A stretch of 64,000 nt of DNA, taken from the NCBI RefSeq assembly GCF_001667265.1, contig NZ_LZHW01000103.1, positions 62,001-126,000 of the forward strand, in the 5' to 3' direction. Positions 54,718-63,474 of the stretch are shown here, one piece after another. The stretch is from Mycobacterium sp. ACS4331. Lineage in GTDB: Bacteria; Actinomycetota; Actinomycetes; Mycobacteriales; Mycobacteriaceae. Numbering within the stretch: the first letter of the stretch is position 1; each line of letters starts with the position of its first letter. The position numbers and the translations under genes are program-made. The notes below the pieces were generated by a model. That model saw only the letters and a program-made list of their open reading frames with translations, did no database searches and was not told where the DNA came from.

Positions 54718-55848
54718 GTGCCGCTGCCCACGCTCGACCTCGACCTGCCACACCTCGCCGACGTCGTGCCGTCGGTGTTGACCGCGATGGGCGTCGCCGG
54801 GTTCGAGGCCCGAATCCCGATCCGAGGCGACGTGACCGGCGCCTGCGTCCTGCTGGTCGACGGCCTGGGCGCCGACCTGCTGGATCGGCACGCCGCGGAC
54901 GCGCCGACCCTGGCCGCGCTGCGCGGGCCCACACTTCAGGTGGGGTATCCGGCGACCACCGCGGCGGGCCTTGCGGCCGTCGGGACGGGATTGCGGTCCG
55001 GCGAACACGGCCTGGTGGGCTATTCGTTTCGGGTGCCCGAGGCCGGCGTGCTCAACGCCCTGCGCTGGCGCGAGCACCCGTGGGGACCGGATCTGCGGGA
55101 GCGTGCAGTCCCCGAGGCGGTCCAGCCACAGCCGACGACCTTCGAACGCGCAGCGGCCGCCGGAGTGGCCGTCAGCGTGTGCTCCCCCGCCGAGTTCGCC
55201 GGGTCGGGGCTGACCCGCGCGGTGCTGCGCGGCGCCGACTACCGCGGGGTCTTCGCGCTCGGTGATCTGGCCGCGACCGTGCGGGAGGTGGTGTCGGCCG
55301 GCGAGTTCTGCTACGCCTACCACAGCGAGTTGGACGCGCTGGGCCACCTGTACGGGCCGGGCTCCGCGGCGTGGCGCATGCAGTTGCGCCAGATCGATCG
55401 CCTGGTGGAATCCGTGCTGGAGGCGTTGCCTCCCGGTGCGCTGCTCGCGGTGGTCGCCGATCACGGCATGGTCGCGGCCGAGGAGACCGTCGACCTCGAC
55501 GCCGACCCCGCGCTGTTCGACGGCGTCGAGGCCGTCGCCGGCGAGGCCCGCGCGAGGCACGTCTACACGCGAGACGGCGCCGTCGACGACGTGCTGCAGA
55601 GCTGGCGCGCCCGGATCGGATCGCGGGCGTGGGTGGTCTCGCGCGACGAGGCGATCGAGGCCGGGTGGTTCGGTGCCCGCGTGCGCGACGGCGTCCGCGC
55701 ACGCATCGGCGACATTGTGGCGGCAGCCCGCGACTCGGCAGTCCTGGTCCGCCGCACCGCCGAACCCATGGAGTCGGCCTTCGTGGGGCATCACGGCTCG
55801 CTGAGCCCCGCCGAGCAGACCGTGCCCCTGCTGCTTGGGGGTCTGTGA
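54718..55848 (+). CDS. Alkaline-phosphatase superfamily nucleotide pyrophosphatase/phosphodiesterase
   Basis: A 376-residue protein: LLVDGLGADLLD with the first metal Asp, YPATTAAGLAAVGTG with nucleophile Thr, YHSELDALGHLYGPGS, and VVADHGMV with Asp-His metal ligands; the final His is in FVGHHGSLS. It hydrolyses phosphodiester or pyrophosphate bonds. GTG 54718; the frame opens earlier without signal. Confidence 0.83.
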   Translation: MPLPTLDLDLPHLADVVPSVLTAMGVAGFEARIPIRGDVTGACVLLVDGLGADLLDRHAADAPTLAALRGPTLQVGYPATTAAGLAAVGTGLRSGEHGLVGYSFRVPEAGVLNALRWREHPWGPDLRERAVPEAVQPQPTTFERAAAAGVAVSVCSPAEFAGSGLTRAVLRGADYRGVFALGDLAATVREVVSAGEFCYAYHSELDALGHLYGPGSAAWRMQLRQIDRLVESVLEALPPGALLAVVADHGMVAAEETVDLDADPALFDGVEAVAGEARARHVYTRDGAVDDVLQSWRARIGSRAWVVSRDEAIEAGWFGARVRDGVRARIGDIVAAARDSAVLVRRTAEPMESAFVGHHGSLSPAEQTVPLLLGGL

Positions 55849-55868
55849 GGCCGCGTGCTCTACCCTCT

Positions 55869-56621
55869 GTGTCCGTGATCGTGCTGCTGCCGCCTTCGGA
55901 GACCAAACGCACCGGCGGCGACGGACCGCCGCTCGACCTGGCGTCGCTGAGCTTTTCCGAACTCACCGCCCTGCGCGAGGAGTTGATCGACGAACTGGTG
56001 GCGCTCGCGGCCGACGTCGAGGGCAGCCGTCGCGCCCTGGGCCTGTCTGCCAAGCAGGACGCCGAGATCGCCCGCAACGCCGGGCTGCGCAACACCCCGA
56101 CGATGCCCGCGATCCAGCGCTACACCGGCGTGCTGTACGACGCGTTGGACATCGAAAGTCTGCGCGGCGCAGAGCTTGTCCGAGCCCGAGCGCGGCTCGC
56201 CGTCGGCTCGGCGCTGTTCGGGCTGGTGCGCGCCGACGACCCGGTGCCCGCCTACCGGCTGTCGGCGGGCTCCAAGCTTCCCGATGGCCGCACCCTGGCG
56301 GCGCGCTGGCGGCCGCTGCTCGAACCCCTGCTGGCCGGGATCGCCGCCGACGAGTTGGTGGTCGATCTGCGGTCGGGCTCCTACGCCGGGCTGGGCAGGG
56401 TGCCGGGCGCGGTCAAGGTCGATGTGCTGGCCGAGCACGCCGATGGGCACCGCACGGTCGTCAGCCACTTCAACAAGGCGCACAAGGGCAGGCTCGCGCG
56501 GGCCCTGGCGGGCAGCCGCTCAGAACCCGACGACGCCGCCAAGGTCGCCGCGGTCGCCAAGAAGGCCGGTATGACGGTCGAACGCGACGGTGATCACCTC
56601 ACGATCGTCACCTCCGCTTAG
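55869..56621 (+). CDS. yaaA: YaaA family protein (peroxide stress)
   Basis: A 250-residue DUF328/YaaA protein: LLPPSETKRTGGDGPPLDL at the start, RYTGVLYDALDIESL, LVVDLRSGSYAGL and FNKAHKGRLARAL. YaaA in E. coli limits intracellular iron under peroxide stress. Start GTG 55869 or 55875. The stop at 56621 directly precedes the G-rich disturbed region. Confidence 0.87.
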   Translation: MSVIVLLPPSETKRTGGDGPPLDLASLSFSELTALREELIDELVALAADVEGSRRALGLSAKQDAEIARNAGLRNTPTMPAIQRYTGVLYDALDIESLRGAELVRARARLAVGSALFGLVRADDPVPAYRLSAGSKLPDGRTLAARWRPLLEPLLAGIAADELVVDLRSGSYAGLGRVPGAVKVDVLAEHADGHRTVVSHFNKAHKGRLARALAGSRSEPDDAAKVAAVAKKAGMTVERDGDHLTIVTSA

Positions 56622-56630
56622 GCGATTTCG

Positions 56631-56756
56631 GCGGGGGGGGGGGGGCCGGGGGCGCGGGGCGGGGGCGCGGGGAAACCAACAACGGGCGGGGGCGCGGGGG
56701 GGGGAGCCGCCCGCGGGCGCACGCGCGCGGCGCGGCGATCGGCGACGGCGGGGCGC
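56631..56756. other. G-rich low-complexity stretch, probably sequencing/assembly artefact
   Basis: Starts with 13 consecutive G (56633-56645) and continues with repeated GGGGC/GCGCGG units nothing like its surroundings. It replaces the region where the 3' end of the amidohydrolase should be, and its length (about 125 bp) fits the roughly 40 missing codons. Confidence 0.7.
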
Positions 56757-57782
56757 GTCCGGCCAGAAGCAGTCGCTGTGCGGGTAGTCGCACTCCCACG
56801 CGATGATGTCGATGCCGATCTCGTGACGCAGTTTCAGCGACGTCTTGTCGGTGACGTAGCAGGCCAGCGAGTGGTCCCGGAACACCTCCGAGGGCAGCTT
56901 GTCCCCGAAGTCGCGCCGCAGCCACTTCTGGTTCGTGTAGTGCCGGTCGCTGCGGTCAAGGTAGAACGGGATCCAGCCGATGCCGCCCTCGGAGAACGCG
57001 AACTTCAGGTCGGGGTAGTTGCGCATCGCCGGGCCCCACAGCAGGTCCTGGGCGCACATCGCCGACACCTGGGTGGCCAGGATGATGAGGTTGTCGATCG
57101 GCGCGTTGGGCGCCATGCTGATCGCCCCGAAACCTGTCCCGATGTGCAGGCACATGACGACGTTCTCCTCGGACAACGTCCGGAAGACGGGACCCCAGTA
57201 CTCCTCGTCGTGGTAGCTGGGCAGCCCTTCGAGGTGCGGAAGCTCCGGCATGGTGACCGCACGGCAGCCCTTCGCCGCGACGCGGCGGATCTCGGCGCAC
57301 ATCCCCTCGGGAGTCCACGTCGGCAGGATCGCGATCGGGATGAACCGGTCGGGATACGACCCGGCCCACTCATCGATGTGCCAGTCGTTGTAGGCCGACA
57401 CCATGACCAGCGTGACGTCCTCCCGAGTCATGTTGAGATGCCGCGCCGAGAATCCCGTGAAGGTCGGGAAGCACATCGAGGCCAGGATGCCGTTGCGGTT
57501 CATGTCCCGCACCCGCTCGTGGACGTCGTAGACGCCGGGGCGCATCTCGGCGAAACCCGCGGGGTCTCGGCCCCACTCCTCGGCCGGCCAGGACACCACG
57601 GCGTTGAGTCCACTGACGCCCTGCGGACGTCCCTGATACATCCACTGGTCGACACCCTTGTCGTCGGTCACCACGATCGGAGCCTCAGCCCGGTACTTCT
57701 CCGGGACGTGGTTGAGGAACATGTCCGGGGGCTCCACGACATGGTCGTCAATGCTCACCAGGATCAGGTCGTCGACGTTCAT
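56756..57782 (-). pseudogene. Amidohydrolase family protein with 3' end lost
   Basis: About 342 residues are intact: DDHVVEPPDMFLNHVPEKYR (metal motif) up to WECDYPHSDCFWPDA, the Asp-containing motif close to the usual C-terminus. Then the frame enters the G-rich stretch and reads Arg/Pro-rich noise. The related gene at 198-1370 continues about 40 residues past this motif. AGGAGATTG precedes ATG 57782. In the real genome it is probably an intact gene, divergent from an AraC regulator. Confidence 0.78.
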
Positions 57783-57852
57783 CAATCTCCTACACGCGTG
57801 CGTCTCTTCGTGGGCTGGCTCACCCGTCCCATCACTTGTACCCTCGCTCACT

Positions 57853-58686
57853 ATGACCGTCTCTGCGCTATCGGACAGACACCGTGCAGATTCGGCCAAC
57901 GTGCCCCAGATCGATCTGCGACGTGGTGGGCGCGCGCTGGCCGGCAGCTATCTGTACGAGGGTGGCAAGCTCCTGACCGGCTGGCATTCGCATGATGTGC
58001 ACCAGATCGAGTACGCCATCGGCGGGGTCGTCGAAGTCCAGACACCCGCCGGTCACTATCTGTTGCCGCCCCAGCAGGCCGCGTGGTTGCCCGTCGGGCT
58101 GGAGCACTCGGCGACCATGAACCCCGACGTCAAGACCATCGCGGTGATGTTCGATCCGCAGCTCGTGCCCAACGCGGGAGACCGGGCCCGCATCCTCGCG
58201 GTCTCCCCGCTGATCCGAGAGATGATGATCTACGCGCTGCGCTGGCCGATCGAGCGCGCGACCGGCGACGAGGAGTCCGACGGGTTCTTCCGAACGCTGG
58301 CCAACCTGGTGTCCGAGGCGCTCGACCACGAGGCGCCGTTGAGCCTGCCCACGTCGGAGAACCCGATCGTCGCGGCGGCGATGGACTACACGAAGGAGCA
58401 TCTGCCGTCGGTCACGGCGCTGGACGTCAGCCGTGCCGTCGCGGTGTCGGAGCGCACCCTGCGCCGGTTGTTCCAGGACTGCCTCGGCATCTCCTGGCGG
58501 ACGTATCTGCTGCATGCGCGGATGCTGCGCGCGATGGCGCTGCTGGCCTCGCCCGACACCAGCGTCCAGGAGGTGTCCAGCTCGGTCGGCTTCGACAGCC
58601 TCAGTTCATTCACCAGGGCGTTCGCGCAGTTCAGCGGTGAGACACCGTCGGCCTACCGGCGCCGCGTCAAGAGCGTCGAGGTCTGA
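57853..58686 (+). CDS. AraC family transcriptional regulator
   Basis: A 277-residue regulator: cupin-like N-terminal part (GWHSHDVHQIEYAIGGVVEV, HYLLPPQQAAWLPVGLEH) and C-terminal double HTH (ALDVSRAVAVSERTLRRLFQ, VQEVSSSVGFDSLSSFTRAF, SGETPSAYRRR). It is divergent, 70 bp apart, from the amidohydrolase and probably controls it. Confidence 0.9.
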   Translation: MTVSALSDRHRADSANVPQIDLRRGGRALAGSYLYEGGKLLTGWHSHDVHQIEYAIGGVVEVQTPAGHYLLPPQQAAWLPVGLEHSATMNPDVKTIAVMFDPQLVPNAGDRARILAVSPLIREMMIYALRWPIERATGDEESDGFFRTLANLVSEALDHEAPLSLPTSENPIVAAAMDYTKEHLPSVTALDVSRAVAVSERTLRRLFQDCLGISWRTYLLHARMLRAMALLASPDTSVQEVSSSVGFDSLSSFTRAFAQFSGETPSAYRRRVKSVEV

Positions 58687-58689
58687 ACC

Positions 58690-58938
58690 GTGCGCACTTT
58701 CCGTCGCTATCTGCTGATCCAGGGCATGACGTTGGTCTGCGGCATCGTCGGGCCGATCTTCCTGCTGGTGTTCTTCGGCTCGGGAGCTCTGCCCGAGCTG
58801 AAGTGGATGTACTACGCAGGCCTGTTCATCACCGCGGCCGACGTGATCGTGGCACTGCTCGTCACTGAGGCCCTGACGAACCGGGAGCGGGACGCCGTCG
58901 GCGGCACTGTGGCGTGCGACACTTCAGCACATGGCTAA
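58690..58938 (+). CDS. Small membrane protein
   Basis: An 82-residue product with two hydrophobic helices (LIQGMTLVCGIVGPIFLLVFF and YYAGLFITAADVIVALLVTEAL) joined by a short loop. GTG 58690 starts 3 bp after the AraC stop and the end overlaps the hydrolase gene by 8 bp, so it probably belongs to this operon. No family recognised. Confidence 0.6.
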   Translation: MRTFRRYLLIQGMTLVCGIVGPIFLLVFFGSGALPELKWMYYAGLFITAADVIVALLVTEALTNRERDAVGGTVACDTSAHG

Positions 58939-59860
58939 TCCCCTGGGCGCCCCGAAGCTGCCGCGCCCCAAGCTCGAAGGCACCATCGCTGTCGGCGACG
59001 ACCGTCGCATCGGCTTCGCCGAGTTCGGAGACCCACAGGGCCGTCCGGTGTTCTGGCTGCACGGCACACCCGGCGCCCGCCGACAGATCCCCACCGAGGC
59101 CCGCGTCTTCGCTGAGGAGAACCACCTGCGTCTGCTCGGGGTGGACCGCCCGGGCATCGGATCCTCGACACCGCACCAGTACACCAACATCGCCGCGTTC
59201 GCCGACGACCTGCGCATCATCGCCGACACACTCGGCATCGACAAGATGACCGTGGTCGGGTTGTCGGGTGGCGGCCCGTACACGCTGGCCGCAGCGGCGC
59301 TGATGCCCGACCGCGTGATCGCCGCCGGAGTCCTCGGCGGCGTCGCCCCCACCGTGGGCGCCGACGCCATCAAGGGCGGTGCGATGAACCTGGGCACCCT
59401 CGTCGCGCCGGTGCTGGAGGTGGTGGGACAACCGGTGGGCGTGGTGGCCACCGGACTGGTGCGCCTCATCAAGCCCGTCGCGCTGCCCGCCCTCGAGATC
59501 TATGCACGAGTCTCACCCGAGGGCGACCGCAGGCTGCTGGCGCGGCCCGAGTTCAAGGCCATGTTCCTCGACGACCTGCTCAACGGTGGCCGCAAGCAGT
59601 TGACCGCACCGTTCGCCGACGTCGTGAACTTCGCACACGACTGGGGTTTCCGCCTCGACGAGGTCAAGGTGCCCGTGAAGTGGTGGCACGGCGACAAAGA
59701 CCACATCATCCCCTATGCGCACGGCGCACACGTGGTCTCGCGACTGCCCGACGCGGAGTTGTTCACCCTCCCCGGCGAGAGCCATCTCGCGGGGCTGGGG
59801 TACGCACAGGAGATCCTCGGCTCGATGTCAGCCCTGTGGGATCGCGCCCAGGAAAAGTAG
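58931..59860 (+). CDS. Alpha/beta hydrolase
   Basis: A 309-residue cytoplasmic hydrolase: FWLHGTPGARRQIP (oxyanion HG), GVDRPGIGSS, nucleophile VVGLSGGGPYTLA, Asp in WWHGDKDHIIP and His in PGESHLAG. Typical of mycobacterial esterase/epoxide-hydrolase-like proteins; substrate unknown. Overlaps the small membrane protein gene. Confidence 0.85.
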   Translation: MANPLGAPKLPRPKLEGTIAVGDDRRIGFAEFGDPQGRPVFWLHGTPGARRQIPTEARVFAEENHLRLLGVDRPGIGSSTPHQYTNIAAFADDLRIIADTLGIDKMTVVGLSGGGPYTLAAAALMPDRVIAAGVLGGVAPTVGADAIKGGAMNLGTLVAPVLEVVGQPVGVVATGLVRLIKPVALPALEIYARVSPEGDRRLLARPEFKAMFLDDLLNGGRKQLTAPFADVVNFAHDWGFRLDEVKVPVKWWHGDKDHIIPYAHGAHVVSRLPDAELFTLPGESHLAGLGYAQEILGSMSALWDRAQEK

Positions 59861-59883
59861 CGTGATGGCATGGAGGCCGCGCC

Positions 59884-60294
59884 ATGAAAGCTCAAGACCA
59901 TCCCAACCACACGTCCGACGTGCCCATGATCGTGCCGCCGTGGGCCGAGAGCCTGCAGATCAAATACTTCAACCCGGTGGTGCGCCGGTTGTCGGGCCTG
60001 ATGCCGGGCGTGGCCGTGATTCGTCATCGCGGCCGCCGTTCCGGCACGCTGCACGAGACCCCGGTGACGCCGTACCGCAGGGGGAACACCGTGGCGATCT
60101 CGCTGATCCACGGCAAGACCAACTGGGTCAAGAACGTGCTCGCCGCGGGTGAGGCCGACCTACACCTGCGCAAGGAGGATCTGCACCTCGTCAATCCGAG
60201 GATTGTCCCCGCCGGTTCGGACGGCACCGGACTGCCGCGGATCGTGCGGATGCAGCTGAAGCGGGTCGGGGCCCTCGTCGCCGATGTCGCTTGA
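59884..60294 (+). CDS. Deazaflavin (F420)-dependent nitroreductase family protein
   Basis: A 136-residue Ddn-type split-barrel protein: FNPVVRRLSGLMPGVAVIRH, RGRRSGTLHETPVTPYRRGN and SLIHGKTNWVKNVLAAGEA, the F420-binding pattern of the mycobacterial Ddn/FDOR group. It probably reduces quinones or ketones with F420H2. It converges on cinA. Confidence 0.85.
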   Translation: MKAQDHPNHTSDVPMIVPPWAESLQIKYFNPVVRRLSGLMPGVAVIRHRGRRSGTLHETPVTPYRRGNTVAISLIHGKTNWVKNVLAAGEADLHLRKEDLHLVNPRIVPAGSDGTGLPRIVRMQLKRVGALVADVA

Positions 60295-60308
60295 GGCTGC
60301 TGCAGCCT
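60294..60308. terminator. Small hairpin between convergent genes
   Basis: AGGCTG-CTG-CAGCCT forms a 6-bp stem at the stop codons of the Ddn-like gene and cinA. Weak, without a U-tract. Confidence 0.3.
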
Positions 60309-61572
60309 AGGGGGCCTGCAGGAGCCTGCGCAGCAGGTGCATCGCCACGGTCGTGGACCGCTCTCGGATGTCGGCGCGCTCACCCGGCAGCAGCACCGTG
60401 CGGGTCAGCGCCGCGCCGTCGGCGCGCATGACGGTGAAACACACTGTGCCGACCGGTTTCTCCGCTGAGCCGCCGCCGGGGCCTGCGATGCCGGTGATCG
60501 CCACCGCGGTGTCCACCCCGAACCGTCGCAGCGCACCCGCGGCCATCGCCTCGGCGACCGGCTCGGAGACCGCACCGTGGGCGGCGATGAGCGCCGGATC
60601 CACGCCCAACAGTTCGGATTTGGCCTCGTTGGAGTACACGACGCCACCGCCCATGACATAGGCCGAGGATCCCGGACGGTCCGTCAGCCTGGCCACGACC
60701 AGACCGGCGGTGCATGACTCGGCGGTGGCGATGGTGCGCCCGGCGAGCAGAGCGGCGACCTGATCGTCGACTGTCGAACCGTCGGTGGAGTACACGTCGG
60801 TGCCGTGCTTTTCGACCAGCAGTGCCACGACATCGCGATAGACGTCGGCGTCGGCCGGTTCGTAGCGCGTGACGATCTCAAGTTCGCCGCGGCGCAGACA
60901 GGTCGTGATCTCCAACCGGTCGAATCCGTTGATCTCCTTCTCCGCCAGTCGAAGCGTCTCGGCCAACCCCGATTCGGGCAGGCCGTACATGCGCACGGTC
61001 TCCTGGCGATACTCCGTTCGGCCCGCGATGGCGCGCCGCACCGCTTCGGTTCCCAGCGCGGTCGCCCACATGGGCTGCAGTTCTCTCGGCGGGCCGGGCA
61101 GCACGACCACCGTCGGGGTGCCCTCGACGACCACCCCCGGCGCGGTGCCCACCGGGTTGAGCACCTCGGCCCCGGCCGGAATCATCGCCTGCTTGCGGTT
61201 GGCCGCCAGGACAGCGTCGAAATCGGCATCGGGGAAACGGCGCATCATCCGCTTGAGGATCGCGGCGATCCGCGCCTCGAGGTCTGGGTCCAGAATCAGG
61301 TCGCGACCGCAGAAGTCGGCGACCACCGCGACCGTCATGTCGTCGGCCGTCGGTCCGAGCCCGCCGCTGGTCAGGATCAGGTCCACTCCCTCGTCGGCGT
61401 GGAACTTCAACGCCGCGACGATGTCGGCGGGCCGGTCTCCGCAGATCGTGATGTGGGCCAGTTCGACACCGAGTTCCAGCAGTCGATCCGCCAGCCAGGG
61501 ACCGTTGAGATCGGTGACCCTGCCGGTCAGGACCTCGGTGCCGGTGACGACGATGCCCGCGCGTGTGCTCAC
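60307..61572 (-). CDS. cinA: CinA family competence/damage-inducible protein
   Basis: A 421-residue protein: N-terminal MoCF-like domain (VVTGTEVLTGRVTDLNGPWL, LTSGGLGPTADDMT, VVVLPGPPRELQPMW) and C-terminal CinA/PncC deamidase domain (TIATAESCTAGLVVARLTD, GGVVYSNEAK, AVAITGIAGPGGGSAEKPVG). Such proteins hydrolyse NMN and ADP-ribose; in mycobacteria CinA is linked to drug tolerance. GTG 61572. Confidence 0.93.
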   Translation of the reverse strand: MSTRAGIVVTGTEVLTGRVTDLNGPWLADRLLELGVELAHITICGDRPADIVAALKFHADEGVDLILTSGGLGPTADDMTVAVVADFCGRDLILDPDLEARIAAILKRMMRRFPDADFDAVLAANRKQAMIPAGAEVLNPVGTAPGVVVEGTPTVVVLPGPPRELQPMWATALGTEAVRRAIAGRTEYRQETVRMYGLPESGLAETLRLAEKEINGFDRLEITTCLRRGELEIVTRYEPADADVYRDVVALLVEKHGTDVYSTDGSTVDDQVAALLAGRTIATAESCTAGLVVARLTDRPGSSAYVMGGGVVYSNEAKSELLGVDPALIAAHGAVSEPVAEAMAAGALRRFGVDTAVAITGIAGPGGGSAEKPVGTVCFTVMRADGAALTRTVLLPGERADIRERSTTVAMHLLRRLLQAP

Positions 61573-61603
61573 GCCTCGAGGCTACGGCGTGCGCCGCGCC
61601 GCC

Positions 61604-62266
61604 CTACCGCGGCGTGGCACCCGGAGCACGGACCACCATCGGCACCGCCGGGAAGTACGCGGCCATCTCCGACCGGCACTTGCGCAGCGCGGCGGTGCCC
61701 AAGCCCTTCTTCCGGTGCTCGGGGTGGATCCAGATGCGGACGTTGACCTCGCCGTCGAGAAGTTCCCCGAAGACCATGCCGACCTTGACCGGTCCCTCGA
61801 GCGCGACGAACCAGGCCGCGTCCTCGCTCGAGACCCGTTCCAGTGCCGAGCTGATCTCGTCGTCGAGGCCACCGGCCGGGGCGCCGGAGCCGTCCCCGGC
61901 GGTGTGCATGTCCTCGGTCCTGGCCGCGAAGATGTCGCGGTCCCCCGCACCGAACGGGCGCAGGGTCAGGGTCTCCCCGCTGGCCGCGGGACGCTCGCCG
62001 ACGGTGAACGACAGCTGACTGTTGAGGTCTTCGAGTTCCGCGGCGATCTTGCGGCGCGAACTCTTCGTGAGCCGGTCGAAGGACAGGCCGATGACCGCTT
62101 CGGCGGACTGACGCGACGTCTCCAGCAGGGCCGCCACAGCGTCGACGGCGGCCGCAGTGTTCTCGGCCTCGACGATCGTGTCGAGCACCTCGTGACGGCG
62201 ATCGAGGGCCGTGAGCAGGGCGTTGGTGATCTCGCGACGCGCCGCGGAGATGTCGTGATCGGGCAT
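61604..62266 (-). CDS. GNAT acetyltransferase fused to a GyrA-like coiled-coil segment
   Basis: A 220-residue protein. The last 120 residues are a GNAT domain (LTLRPFGAGDRDIFAARTED, WFVALEGPVKVGMVFGEL, IHPEHRKKGLGTAAL with the acetyl-CoA motif). Residues about 8-88 look like the C-terminal coil of the GyrA breakage-reunion domain: ITNALLTALDRRHEVLDTIV, then SAEAVIGLSFDRLTKSSR and KIAAELEDLNSQL, the same order as in GyrA but without catalytic Tyr. Function unknown. Confidence 0.75.
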   Translation of the reverse strand: MPDHDISAARREITNALLTALDRRHEVLDTIVEAENTAAAVDAVAALLETSRQSAEAVIGLSFDRLTKSSRRKIAAELEDLNSQLSFTVGERPAASGETLTLRPFGAGDRDIFAARTEDMHTAGDGSGAPAGGLDDEISSALERVSSEDAAWFVALEGPVKVGMVFGELLDGEVNVRIWIHPEHRKKGLGTAALRKCRSEMAAYFPAVPMVVRAPGATPR

Positions 62267-62330
62267 GGCGCAACTCTAGTTCAGCGTCGCCCTACTGTGA
62301 CAGGGACGCCCAAGCCCAGGAGGGATCCAG

Positions 62331-63473
62331 ATGGCCTCATCGCCCACGGTGCGACCGTTCCGCATCGACGTGCCCGACAGTGCGCTCGACGATCTCCGGG
62401 ACCGGCTGCACCGGACGCGCTGGCCCGAAGCCGAGTGCGTCGACGACTGGAGCCAGGGCATCCCGCTGTCCTACACCACCGAGCTGGTGAAGTACTGGGC
62501 TGATCAATACGATTGGCGGTCAAGGGAATCCGCACTGAACCGGTTCGACCACTTCAAGACCGAGATCGATGACCTGGACATTCACTTCATCCACCAGCGC
62601 TCACCTCACGAGGACGCGTTGCCGCTGCTGATCACCCATGGCTGGCCAGGATCGATCGTCGAATTCCACAAGGTCATCGAACCGCTGACCAACCCGACCG
62701 CGTTCGGAGGCCGGCCCGAGGACGCCTTCCACGTGGTGTGCCCGTCGCTGCCCGGCTACGGGTTCTCCGGGAAGCCGACGCACACCGGGTGGAACGTCGA
62801 ACACATCGCTGTGGCCTGGGAGACCCTCATGCAGCGCCTCGGCTATCCACGCTACGGCGCCCAAGGCGGCGACTGGGGTGCGGCCGTGACCACCCAGATC
62901 GGGCGAAATGAGGGTGGCTGCATCGGGATTCACCTCAACATGCCGATCGCGGGCCCACCCAAGGACCATTCGGGGAAATTCACCGCCGAGGAGCAGGCCG
63001 CACTGGCGGCGGCCGCCGAACACCGTCGATGGGGCACCGGCTACTCCACACAGCAGTCCACTCGCCCACAGACCCTGGGATACGGCCTGACCGACTCGCC
63101 GGTCGGGCAGTTGGCGTGGATCGTCGAGAAGTTCTGGGCCTGGACCGACTGCGAGGGCCATCCGGAGAACGTCCTGACGCGCGACGAACTGCTCGACAAC
63201 GTGATGGTGTACTGGCTGACCGCGACGGCCACCTCGTCGGCACGGCTGTACTGGGAGAGCTTCCGCCGCTTCGGCACAGGCGATCGGGTGGAGATCCCCA
63301 CGGGCATGGCGGAGTTTCCCAAGGAGATTCTGCGTGCGCCGCGATCGTGGTGCGAGGCGAGCTATCACATCACGCACTGGACGACGATGCCGCGGGGCGG
63401 TCATTTCGCGGCATTCGAACAGCCCGATCTCTTCGTCGAGGACGTCCGGACGTTCTTCGCGACCCTGCGCTGA
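62331..63473 (+). CDS. Epoxide hydrolase (EHN-type alpha/beta hydrolase)
   Basis: A 380-residue protein: N-terminal epoxide hydrolase domain (FRIDVPDSALDDLRDRLHRT, then W-rich YWADQYDWR), oxyanion HGWPGS, nucleophile motif GGDWGA with the catalytic Asp, LPGYGFSGKP, and GGHFAAFEQPDLF with the His. Matches the mycobacterial EHN family. AGGAGG precedes ATG 62331. Confidence 0.9.
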   Translation: MASSPTVRPFRIDVPDSALDDLRDRLHRTRWPEAECVDDWSQGIPLSYTTELVKYWADQYDWRSRESALNRFDHFKTEIDDLDIHFIHQRSPHEDALPLLITHGWPGSIVEFHKVIEPLTNPTAFGGRPEDAFHVVCPSLPGYGFSGKPTHTGWNVEHIAVAWETLMQRLGYPRYGAQGGDWGAAVTTQIGRNEGGCIGIHLNMPIAGPPKDHSGKFTAEEQAALAAAAEHRRWGTGYSTQQSTRPQTLGYGLTDSPVGQLAWIVEKFWAWTDCEGHPENVLTRDELLDNVMVYWLTATATSSARLYWESFRRFGTGDRVEIPTGMAEFPKEILRAPRSWCEASYHITHWTTMPRGGHFAAFEQPDLFVEDVRTFFATLR

Positions 63474-63474
63474 G

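Noticed and set aside
56520..56755. C-terminal extension of the second amidohydrolase through the G-rich stretch into yaaA
   Set aside because: Arg/Pro-rich noise from an artefact followed by antisense yaaA codons.
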